Source: Pirellulales bacterium (GTDB lineage: Bacteria; Planctomycetota; Planctomycetia; Pirellulales; JAICIG01). From it: 15,016 bases of DNA. Made by a program: the position numbers and the translations under genes. The stretch lies in contig JAICIG010000171.1 of NCBI GenBank assembly GCA_025924495.1, positions 1-15,016 on the forward strand. The letters run 5' to 3'. Positions within the stretch are counted from its first letter, which is position 1. Every line of letters starts with the position of its first letter. The notes beneath the pieces were generated by a model. It made no database searches, had not been told where the DNA came from, and was given only the letters and a program-made list of their open reading frames with translations. Positions 1-7,109 of the stretch are shown in pieces.

Positions 1-879
1 GTCGCGCAGGTGGTATTCGAACTCAGGCGCTGTGGCCAGGATCCTCGCTCGGCCGTTGTAGGCAGGCCATTCGTGCGGGGCGATGGCGATGGCCTTGTCG
101 TAGTCGGCCATCGCTTCGGGATAATTGCCCAGCTTCATATAAAGGCGGCCGCGGTTCGCGTAAGCGAAGCTCTGTTTGGGATCGAGCTTGATGGCCTGGT
201 TCAAATCGGCGAGGGCCTTGTCGTACTCGTCTTGTTTGAACCAGTTGGTGCCTCGGTTAGCGAACGCCAGCGCGCTGGTCGGATCGCGGCGGAGCAATTC
301 ATTGAATTGCTGATAGGCTTTCTGATATTCCCCTTTCGCAGTCCAGGTGGTTCCGCGGTCGTTGTAGGCGATTAAGTTCGAGGGATCGAGGCGAATGGAC
401 TCGGTAAAATCGGCCAAGGCGGCGTCGTAAAGTCGCTTGCCGTAATAAGCTTTTCCGCGGATGGTATAGAAAGACGAATTCGCCGGCGTGAGACGGAGGG
501 CCTCGCTCATATCCTTAATCGCATTGTCATACTCGCGCTTAGTCAGCCAAGCCACGCCGCGCAGGGCATAGCCCACCAATCGGCTCGCTGCATCGTCCTC
601 AGCGATCAGCCTGGAGTAATAGTCCGGCGCGTCGTCGAGCAGCAGGACCTGGTCCTTTTTGACCCACGCCGTACCCAACCAGAGCCAATCGCCATTGATA
701 TTGGCGACCATGGCCGGCATCGGCACCGAATTCCACTGCAGGGTGCGCGTGCCCACTTTCGGCGTGGCGGTTTCCTTGAGCATCACGCGCTGGCCGACCC
801 AGTCGACTGCAGCGGCGGGAGCAATATCGACGATTGCCGTTAAAACAAACCAAGCCAACACCGTCAACGCGCGGGGCAT
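1..879 (-). CDS. Secreted SH3-like/TPR protein, C-terminus cut off by window edge
   Basis: The reading frame is open from an ATG at 879 to base 1, giving 293 residues with no stop, so the gene continues outside the window. Residues 1-24 look like a signal peptide: a short basic start, a hydrophobic stretch, then an AAA-type cleavage region. Residues about 26-82 (WVGQRVMLKE to WVKKDQVLLL) resemble a small SH3-like beta-barrel, judged by eye only. From about 101 there are five 34-residue TPR units (about 101-134, 135-168, 169-202, 203-236, 237-270), each with the A/G-Y-Y-A-I-LDP pattern, and the start of a sixth with an ATAPE motif. The start is 21 nt after the aceF stop, so it is probably co-transcribed with aceE-aceF. 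TPRs bind proteins; the partner is unknown. An exported protein in a cytosolic enzyme operon suggests a shared promoter rather than a shared complex. Confidence is high for SP plus TPR and moderate for the SH3-like domain. Confidence 0.88.
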   Translation of the reverse strand, partial: MPRALTVLAWFVLTAIVDIAPAAAVDWVGQRVMLKETATPKVGTRTLQWNSVPMPAMVANINGDWLWLGTAWVKKDQVLLLDDAPDYYSRLIAEDDAASRLVGYALRGVAWLTKREYDNAIKDMSEALRLTPANSSFYTIRGKAYYGKRLYDAALADFTESIRLDPSNLIAYNDRGTTWTAKGEYQKAYQQFNELLRRDPTSALAFANRGTNWFKQDEYDKALADLNQAIKLDPKQSFAYANRGRLYMKLGNYPEAMADYDKAIAIAPHEWPAYNGRARILATAPEFEYHLRD

Positions 880-900
880 GGTCAGCGATTTCTCGGAGTT

Positions 901-2280
901 TTAATTGGCCAGCAATAGGCGGCCAGGAACTTGGAGGAAGTTCTTGACTTCGTTCAAGAAGCGAGCCGCCGTGGCTCCATCGACCAATCGATGATCGTAA
1001 GAAATACTCAGCGGCATCATCAACCGCACTTTGATTTCGTCGTCGTCTCCGACCACGGGCAATTTTCGGGAGCGGCCGACCAGCAGGATCGCCACTTCCG
1101 GATGATTAATGATCGGCGTCGAGTACGTGCCGCCGATCGCTCCCAGGTTGCTGATCGTGAACGTGCCGCCGCGCATGTCTTCCAAGCCGAACTGGCTGTT
1201 TCGCGCTTTGACAGAAATCTCCGCCAACGCCTGGGCGATTTGCGGAATCGTAAGACGATTCACGTCGCGCAGCACGGGAACCACGAGCCCGCGGTCAGTA
1301 TCGACGGCGATGCCCAGATTCACGTAGTCCTTGTAGATGACCTGGTCATTTTCCATGTCCAGCGTCGCATTCATTACCGGATGCAGTTGCAACGCGTGGG
1401 CGACGGCCTTCATCACGAACGGCAGCATCGTTAACTTGACGTCGGGACTGACGGCGCTGGCCATGCCCCCTTTGCGGATCGCTTCCAGTTCAGTAATGTC
1501 CGCATCGTCAAAATTCGTCACGTGGGGAATTGTCGACGACGATCGAGCCATGTTGATGGCGATCGTCTTGCGAATTTTCGACAGCCGCTGAACCTGCAGC
1601 GGACCCCATTGGTCCTGTCCGGGCGTCGCATTGGGAATGGCGGCGGACTTCTTGGCCGTTGTCGGAGCGAAGGCCGAGGCGTCGCGGACGGCCCTCTTGA
1701 CGTCCTCTTCCGTGATTCTGCCGCCGGGCCCGGTACCCGAGACGCGAGCCAGATCGACGCCCAGTTCGCGCGCCAGCCGCCGCGTGGCGGGGCCCGCCGG
1801 CGCCATGGGCGCGGGCGCTTCCGCCGTTGCGACTGCCGCGTGAGCGCGGCCGCCGTTAGACGAAACGGGCGCTGCCGCGGGCGCCGGGCGCGGGGCTTCC
1901 GGCTGCGGCGCGGGCTTAGCCGCGGGAGCGGTCGCTACAGAAGCGGCAGCGGCGGATGATTTGGCCTCTTCTGACTTCGGCGCAGCTTTCGCCGATGCCG
2001 CCGGCTTAGCCGGAGCGGACTTGGGCGCCGCGGCGGCCGCAGCGCCGGCTTCAATCGACAGCAGAACGTTGCCGACCGGCACGCTCTGGCCCGCTTTCAC
2101 ATGGACCTTGGTGATCTTACCGGCGTGAGGACAAGGCAACTCGACCGTGGCTTTGCCCGTCTCGACCTCGAACACGCTCTGGTTGGCCTGGATCACATCC
2201 CCTTCGTTGACCAATACGCTGACGATGTCGCCGGCGTCGATGTTTTCGCCTAAAGAGGGGAGCTTGAAATCAATCGCCAT
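901..2280 (-). CDS. aceF: Pyruvate dehydrogenase E2, dihydrolipoyl acetyltransferase
   Basis: This 459-aa protein transfers the acetyl group from E1 to CoA through a swinging lipoyl arm and forms the core of the pyruvate dehydrogenase complex in the cytoplasm. The domains are clear. A single lipoyl domain spans residues 1-79, with the lipoylated lysine K43 in the motif ETGKATVE. A long Ala/Pro/Lys-rich flexible linker covers about 80-160. The peripheral-subunit-binding domain is at about 163-199 (ATRRLAREL, GTGPGGRITEEDV). The acetyltransferase domain covers about 225-459, with the catalytic DHRLVDG motif (H430, D434). Most E2 proteins have ETDKA around the lysine; here the Asp is Gly. One lipoyl domain is fewer than the three in E. 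coli AceF but common elsewhere. The ATG at 2280 follows a purine-rich AAAGGGA. The gene lies 21 nt after aceE and 21 nt before the TPR gene, consistent with an operon. Confidence 0.96.
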   Translation of the reverse strand: MAIDFKLPSLGENIDAGDIVSVLVNEGDVIQANQSVFEVETGKATVELPCPHAGKITKVHVKAGQSVPVGNVLLSIEAGAAAAAAPKSAPAKPAASAKAAPKSEEAKSSAAAASVATAPAAKPAPQPEAPRPAPAAAPVSSNGGRAHAAVATAEAPAPMAPAGPATRRLARELGVDLARVSGTGPGGRITEEDVKRAVRDASAFAPTTAKKSAAIPNATPGQDQWGPLQVQRLSKIRKTIAINMARSSSTIPHVTNFDDADITELEAIRKGGMASAVSPDVKLTMLPFVMKAVAHALQLHPVMNATLDMENDQVIYKDYVNLGIAVDTDRGLVVPVLRDVNRLTIPQIAQALAEISVKARNSQFGLEDMRGGTFTISNLGAIGGTYSTPIINHPEVAILLVGRSRKLPVVGDDDEIKVRLMMPLSISYDHRLVDGATAARFLNEVKNFLQVPGRLLLAN

Positions 2281-2301
2281 CGTGGCAGTTTCCCTTTCAC
2301 A

Positions 2302-4983
2302 CTAAGCAATCATCGGGTCAATTTTGTCGGGGTTGATGCCGAGATCTTGAATTACTTTCGGGAGTTGTTTTTTGTCGAATTCGTTGCGGTCGGCAAGCTC
2401 GCTCAAGGCGGTTAACGCGATGCATTCGGCATCGACCTCGAAGTGCCGCCGCAGGCGCTTGCGCGTGTCGCTACGGCCGAGTCCATCGGTACCCAGCACC
2501 GTCAGGCCGCTCGGAACCCAGGGCGAAACCTGTTCGGAAACCGCCCGCACATGATCGGAGCTGGCAATGAACGGGCCATTCTCTCCTGCCAATGCTTGCT
2601 GCAGGTAAGGCTGCCGCGCCTTTTCCCCGGGATGCAACAGATTCCATCGGTCGCAAGCCTGGGCTTCGCGACGCAACTCGGTATAGCTCGTCACGCTCCA
2701 CGCCTGGCTGGAAACCTGATAGCGCTCCGCCAGGATCTGCTGAGCTCGCAGCGCTTCTCGCAAAATGGCGCCGCTGCCGAACAGTTGCACCTTGGGGCGC
2801 TTTGCTCCGGCATCGACCGAAGCCACTTTGTAGATGCCGCGCACAATGCCTTCTTGTACGCCGTCGGGCATGGCCGGCATCTTGTAGTTTTCGTTGTGCA
2901 GCGTGATGTAGTACATGCAATCTTCGCAATCTTCGTACATCCGCCGCAGGCCGTCCATCACGATTACGGCCGTCTCGTAAGCGTACGCCGGGTCGTAGGA
3001 ACGGACCGTCGGGTAAGCCATCGAGAACAAGTGGCTGTGCCCGTCCTCGTGCTGCAAGCCTTCGCCATTTAGCGTCGTGCGGCCCGCGGTGCCGCCGAGC
3101 AAAAAGCCGCGACAGCGCGTATCCGCGGCGGCCCAGATCAGGTCGCCGATGCGCTGAAAGCCGAACATCGAGTAGTAGATGAAGAACGGAATCATGTTGA
3201 TCCCGTGGGTCGAATATGCGGTGCCCGCGGCAATGAACGAGGCCATCGAACCGGCCTCGGTGATTCCTTCCTCGAGGATCTGGCCGTCCTTCGCCTCGCG
3301 ATAGTAGAGGAACTGCTCGGAATCGACCGGTTCGTACAACTGCCCAGTGTGGGCGTAAATGCCGCACTGGCGGAACAGCGGGTCCATGCCGAAAGTGCGC
3401 GATTCGTCGGGAACGATCGGCACGATGTACTTGCCGATGCCCTTGTGCTTTAGCAAACGCCCGAAGTGCTTGACGAAGGCCATGGTCGTCGAGACATCGC
3501 GATCGCCGCTGCTGGTGAGCGAATCGGGGAACTCTTCGATGCGCGGCGTCTTGATGGACAATGGTTCGTTGACGCGCGTCGGCACATAACCGCCTAGTTC
3601 CTTGCGGCGCTGCTGCAAGTACTGCATCTCGGGGCTGTCGGCAGCCGGCCGATAGAAAGGCGCCTTGGCGACTTCTTCGTCTGAGATCGGAATGCCGAAC
3701 CGGCTGCGGAATTCGCGGTACTCGTCTTCGTTCAGCTTCTTTTGCTGGTGCGTAATGTTGCGGCCTTCGCCCGCTTCGCCCAGGCCGTAACCTTTGATCG
3801 TTTTGGCTAGAATTACCGTTGGCTTGCCGTTCGACTCCACGGCCGCCTTGTAGGCTGCGTAAACCTTTTCGGGGTCATGTCCGCCGCGGCGCAAGGTGCG
3901 AAGCTTTTCGTCGGATAAGTGACTGACGACTTCTTCCAACTCGGGGTACTTGCCAAAGAAGTGCTCGCGGATGTAGCTGCCCGGCATGACGGTGTACTTC
4001 TGATACTCGCCGTCGACCACTTCATTCATCCGCTGCACGAGCAGACCGCTCTTATCTTGGGCCAGCAAGGCATCCCAATCGTCGCCCCAGATCACCTTGA
4101 TCACGTTCCAGCCGGCGCCGCGGAAGGCCCCTTCGAGTTCCTGGATGATTTTGCCATTGCCGCGCACCGGCCCGTCGAGCCGTTGCAGGTTGCAGTTGAT
4201 GACGAAAATAAGGTTGTCGAGCTTTTCGCGTGCGGCGAGCGTGATGGCTCCCAGCGACTCCGGCTCGTCGCATTCGCCGTCGCCCAGGAACGCCCAGATT
4301 TTGCGGCCGTTGGTGTCCTTAATGCCGCGGTCGGAAAGATACTTGGCGAAGCGGGCTTGATAAATGGCCATGATCGGGCCCAGCCCCATCGAAACGGTCG
4401 GGAACTCCCAGAAGCCAGGCATGAGCCAGGGGTGCGGGTAGCTTGACAGCCCGCCGCCATCGGCCAGTTCCTGGCGGAAGTTGATCAGTTGCTGCTCAGT
4501 CAGCCGGCCTTCGACAAAAGCGCGGGCGTAAATCCCTGGAGCCGCGTGGCCCTGGAAATAGATGATGTCGCCCGAGTAATTCTCTCCCTTGCCGCGGAAG
4601 AAGTGGTTGAAGGCGACCTCATAGAGGGTCGCCGCCGAGGCATAGGTGGAAATATGGCCGCCCAGGCTCGAATCGTTGTGGTTTGCCCGCGAGACCATCG
4701 CCATCGCGTTCCAGCGGATGATGCTTTTGATCCGCCGCTCAATCTCTCGATTGCCCGGATAAAGAGGCTGCTGATCGGCCGGAATGGTGTTGATGTACGG
4801 GGTGTTGATGGCAAACGGAAGCTCAACTCCCTGGCGGCTGGCGGCGTCGTCGAGGACCGAGAGCAGGAACTTAACTCGTTCCGGGCCCTTCGTTTCCAAC
4901 ACGTATTGAAGCGATTGCAACCATTCCGCGGTTTCGGCGGGATCAAAATCGTTGCCTACCGGGACGGTTTCGGCCTGAGCCAT
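2302..4983 (-). CDS. aceE: Pyruvate dehydrogenase E1 component, homodimeric type
   Basis: The 893-aa product is full length for the homodimeric (E. coli AceE-type) E1, which decarboxylates pyruvate with thiamine diphosphate and passes the acetyl group to lipoyl-E2. The thiamine/Mg binding motif is intact: GDGE at 234-237 and NCN at 263-265, followed by LQRLDGPVRGNG. Other family hallmarks are visible: LGGHISTYASAATLYEVAFNHFF near the N-terminus (shown here in two overlapping parts: LGGHISTYAS and ATLYEVAFNHFF), KTIKGYGLG in the middle, ILEEGITEAGSM with the catalytic-region Glu, and NGEGLQHEDGHS further on. The ATG at 4983 has a good ribosome site, AGGGAG, 8 nt upstream. The stop is 21 nt before aceF, and lpdA lies 157 nt upstream in the same direction. 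The E. coli-type E1, rather than the alpha/beta heterotetramer, is also used by other planctomycetes. I see no frameshift or missing motif. Confidence 0.97.
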   Translation of the reverse strand: MAQAETVPVGNDFDPAETAEWLQSLQYVLETKGPERVKFLLSVLDDAASRQGVELPFAINTPYINTIPADQQPLYPGNREIERRIKSIIRWNAMAMVSRANHNDSSLGGHISTYASAATLYEVAFNHFFRGKGENYSGDIIYFQGHAAPGIYARAFVEGRLTEQQLINFRQELADGGGLSSYPHPWLMPGFWEFPTVSMGLGPIMAIYQARFAKYLSDRGIKDTNGRKIWAFLGDGECDEPESLGAITLAAREKLDNLIFVINCNLQRLDGPVRGNGKIIQELEGAFRGAGWNVIKVIWGDDWDALLAQDKSGLLVQRMNEVVDGEYQKYTVMPGSYIREHFFGKYPELEEVVSHLSDEKLRTLRRGGHDPEKVYAAYKAAVESNGKPTVILAKTIKGYGLGEAGEGRNITHQQKKLNEDEYREFRSRFGIPISDEEVAKAPFYRPAADSPEMQYLQQRRKELGGYVPTRVNEPLSIKTPRIEEFPDSLTSSGDRDVSTTMAFVKHFGRLLKHKGIGKYIVPIVPDESRTFGMDPLFRQCGIYAHTGQLYEPVDSEQFLYYREAKDGQILEEGITEAGSMASFIAAGTAYSTHGINMIPFFIYYSMFGFQRIGDLIWAAADTRCRGFLLGGTAGRTTLNGEGLQHEDGHSHLFSMAYPTVRSYDPAYAYETAVIVMDGLRRMYEDCEDCMYYITLHNENYKMPAMPDGVQEGIVRGIYKVASVDAGAKRPKVQLFGSGAILREALRAQQILAERYQVSSQAWSVTSYTELRREAQACDRWNLLHPGEKARQPYLQQALAGENGPFIASSDHVRAVSEQVSPWVPSGLTVLGTDGLGRSDTRKRLRRHFEVDAECIALTALSELADRNEFDKKQLPKVIQDLGINPDKIDPMIA

Positions 4984-5110
4984 GGGATGAACTCCCTGAG
5001 TTCTGAAGCGATCAACTAACCTGAAAGCCCCCGGGTGAGAATTTACCCAAACCTAAAGCAGCCAGCTAGCTTGCGTCGGGGGAGACTTTTCACATTATTT
5101 CCCAATCCTC
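4984..5110 (-). promoter_or_regulatory. aceE leader: ribosome site and possible promoter
   Basis: On the minus strand the leader ends with AGGGAG (4992-4997) spaced 8 nt from the aceE ATG, a strong Shine-Dalgarno. A TAAATT hexamer (5040-5045) could serve as a -10 element, but no convincing -35 lies 16-18 nt further upstream, so promoter placement is weak. The -10-like hexamer lies inside a short GGGT...ACCC pairing (5033-5036 with 5045-5048). An AGCTAGCT palindrome lies further upstream, around 5064-5071. No regulator can be named from this. Confidence 0.4.
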
Positions 5111-5141
5111 ACCGCCCGTAAAGTCCAACACTCCGGGCGGT
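5111..5141 (-). terminator. Perfect 8-bp hairpin at the lpdA stop
   Basis: ACCGCCCG (5111-5118) pairs exactly with CGGGCGGT (5134-5141) around a 15-nt loop. It begins at the last base of the lpdA TGA stop, where a terminator or an mRNA-end stabiliser belongs. There is no run of T after the stem on the minus strand, so it is not a canonical intrinsic terminator. It may slow readthrough into aceE or protect the lpdA 3' end. Confidence 0.45.
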
Positions 5142-6565
5142 CACTCCCTTCGTTTGGGCCGGTAGATCTCGGTCGCCAGCCCCAAATAGGCTTCGCCGGC
5201 GAACGCCACCGTCTCGCTTAACGTGGGATGGGGATGAATCGAATCGGCCAAATCGCGCGGAGTGCAGCCCATTTCGATCGCCAGCACGCCTTCAGAAATG
5301 AGGTCGCCCGCGTCGGGGCCGACAATGCCTATGCCGAGCACTCGATCGGTCGCCGGGTCGACCACGAGCTTGGTCGAGCCTTCAGTGCGTCCCAGCGCTT
5401 GGGCTCGCCCGCTTGCGGCCCATGGGTAGCGCGCGACTTCGACCTCGCGCCCCTCGCGCTTGGCCTGTTCTTCCGTCAGGCCGGCCCAGGCGATCTCGGG
5501 ATCGGTGAACACTACCGCCGGGATGGCCAGAGGATCGAATTCCGCGGCGCCGCCGTGCAGGAATTCAACTGCCACTTTGCCCTCGTGCGACGCCTTATGG
5601 GCCAGCATCGGTTCGCCGGCCACGTCGCCGATGGCCAGAATTTTCGGATCGGCGGTCTGCTGGTGTCGGTCAATTTCGACGAACCCTCGTTCGTTGACTT
5701 TGACCTTGGTGTTCTCCAATCCGATTCCGCCGCTGAGCGGCTTGCGTCCTACCGAGACGAGAACGCGGCTGTAACGCTCGCTGCGAGTCTTGCCTTCGGC
5801 GTCTTCAAAAGTAACTTCCACGGCATCGCCGCGGTCGGTCAGCGATTTGACCTTGGTATTGAGGTAAATGCCGGCAAATTGCTTTTCCAGCCGCGCGTGC
5901 AGCGGCTTGACCAGATCGCGATCGGCGCCCGGGAGCAGGCCGCTCAAAACCTCGACGACGCTGACTTTCGTGCCCAAGGAGGCATAGACCGAACCCATCT
6001 CCAGGCCGATATAGCCGCCGCCGATGACGAGCAGGCTTTCCGGCACGTCGCGCAATTCGAGCGCGCCGGTAGAGTCCATCACGCGATCCGTCGGCAAATC
6101 GAAGGCCGGGATTTTGGCCGGCACGCTGCCGGTCGCCAGAATGCAGTGATCAAAGGTCAGCTTGTCGCCTTCGCGCGTCGCAGGATCGCCGCCTTCGAGA
6201 CGTAGCGTGGTCGAATTCTCGAAGACTCCCTTTGCCTGAATCACGCGGACTTTGCGTTGCTTGGCGAGCTGTTTGAGGCCGCCGGTCAGCGTACTGACGA
6301 CCTTCTCTTTGCGAGCCCGCAGCGCGTCGATCTTGATGTTGGGTTTTTTGAAATCGATGCCCCACTCGGCCATCTCATGCGTTTCATTAATAACTCGGGC
6401 CACATGGAGCAGGGCTTTTGACGGGATACAGCCGCGAATGAGGCAGGTGCCCCCGAGGCGCGAATCGGCCTCGACCAGCGTGACTTCCATGCCCAGATCG
6501 GCTGCCAGAAAGGCTGCGGCATATCCGCCCGGACCACCGCCAAGAACGACTAATTGAGTGTGCAT
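5141..6565 (-). CDS. lpdA: Dihydrolipoyl dehydrogenase (E3)
   Basis: This 474-aa flavoprotein disulfide reductase re-oxidises the dihydrolipoyl arm of E2 and reduces NAD+. Visible motifs are the FAD Rossmann loop GGGPGG (9-14), the redox-active disulfide C41-x4-C46 (GGTCLIRGCIPSK), the NAD-binding IGGGYIGLEMG (181-191), the second FAD motif AIGDVAGEPMLAHKA (311-325) and the C-terminal active-site HPHPTLSE with H446 and E451. I chose the ATG at 6565, because MHTQLVVLGGG begins directly at the FAD-binding strand as in the family and gives the usual length. The frame is open further upstream to 6658, but those 31 residues match nothing expected. No clear Shine-Dalgarno precedes the ATG. The gene is upstream of aceE-aceF in the same direction. 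E3 is often shared with other 2-oxoacid dehydrogenases, but its position makes the pyruvate complex its main partner. Confidence 0.96.
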   Translation of the reverse strand: MHTQLVVLGGGPGGYAAAFLAADLGMEVTLVEADSRLGGTCLIRGCIPSKALLHVARVINETHEMAEWGIDFKKPNIKIDALRARKEKVVSTLTGGLKQLAKQRKVRVIQAKGVFENSTTLRLEGGDPATREGDKLTFDHCILATGSVPAKIPAFDLPTDRVMDSTGALELRDVPESLLVIGGGYIGLEMGSVYASLGTKVSVVEVLSGLLPGADRDLVKPLHARLEKQFAGIYLNTKVKSLTDRGDAVEVTFEDAEGKTRSERYSRVLVSVGRKPLSGGIGLENTKVKVNERGFVEIDRHQQTADPKILAIGDVAGEPMLAHKASHEGKVAVEFLHGGAAEFDPLAIPAVVFTDPEIAWAGLTEEQAKREGREVEVARYPWAASGRAQALGRTEGSTKLVVDPATDRVLGIGIVGPDAGDLISEGVLAIEMGCTPRDLADSIHPHPTLSETVAFAGEAYLGLATEIYRPKRRE

Positions 6566-7109
6566 AAGCTGCTGAACTGTGTTTGCAAAGACAAACGACG
6601 ACCGACGCCCCAGAAGCAGGGCTGCCGGCGGCAGAACGGCGCAAAAGGCCGGCCCCAACGCGGAAAAACCGAAAGGGCTATCTTAGCGATCCGCAGACTC
6701 CCTGCAAACCGCTATCGACGGGCCGTGGAGGCTGTGGCGAGGAAACTCCATGCCGTCTGGATCATATGGCGCCCGGATCCATCGCCTATTGAATGGCAGA
6801 GACAGCGTCACAGATGGCGGCAATGCCGGAGCCCGGTCGCAGGGCAGAGTCGCTTCTTGCGCCGCTACTTGGCGTGCCAGACCTTGTGCGCCTCTTTGTC
6901 TCTCGTTTGGGAAATTCGCCGCGCGGCGTCACTGGCTGTTACAGCCGCTTTAATGCGTCCAAAGTCGCAGCGCGACTGTGGTTCTCCCGATTTTCTCGCA
7001 GGTTTGCACTCAAGTTCGCTCGTCGGCCCCTCGTCTGTCGATTGCCGCGGTCATAAAATGATGCCTGTTGCGGAATCGAAAGATCGGATGCGGGTGGGAG
7101 AAGTCTTCG
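6566..7109. promoter_or_regulatory. 544-bp divergent intergenic region between lpdA and protease gene
   Basis: I see no credible gene here. Open frames on the plus strand are Arg/Ser-rich, lack ribosome sites and overlap the flanking genes. For lpdA, a weak promoter candidate on the minus strand is TTGCAG (6702-6707), 16 nt, TAAGAT (6680-6685), which would give a leader of over 100 nt. For the plus-strand gene, TAAAAT (7054-7059) could be a -10 element without a clear -35. A GTTTG...CAAAC inverted repeat (6581-6585/6592-6596) sits just upstream of lpdA. The heptamer GTTTGCA occurs three times (6581-6587, 7002-7008, and inverted at 6703-6709). A tight group of palindromes lies at 6917-6976. 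The region is unusually long for this compact window. Confidence 0.4.
6917..6976. repeat. Cluster of three short palindromes
   Basis: Three perfect inverted repeats fall within 60 bp: CGCCGCGCGGCG (6917-6928), GGCTGT-T-ACAGCC (6934-6946) and GTCGC-AGC-GCGAC (6964-6976). They have different arm sequences, so they are not copies of one operator. They could be protein-binding sites, or a structured leader or small RNA in the divergent region. There is no T run that would make any of them a clear intrinsic terminator. Confidence 0.4.

Noticed and set aside
2471..3367. 298-codon minus-strand frame inside aceE
   Set aside because: It lies in another frame of an intact E1 gene, is rich in Arg/His and has no domain.
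5228..6205. 325-codon plus-strand frame opposite lpdA
   Set aside because: It is an antisense shadow of lpdA, whose own frame shows every E3 motif. Such shadows are expected in GC-rich genes.
6566..6658. 31-residue N-terminal extension of lpdA
   Set aside because: The family starts right at the FAD-binding strand (MHTQLVVLGGG). The extension has no ribosome site and no targeting role in a bacterium.
6793..7056. Plus-strand open frame of 87 codons starting with ATG in the same spacer
   Set aside because: There is no Shine-Dalgarno, no recognisable motif and low-complexity Arg/Ser content. I could not support it as a gene.
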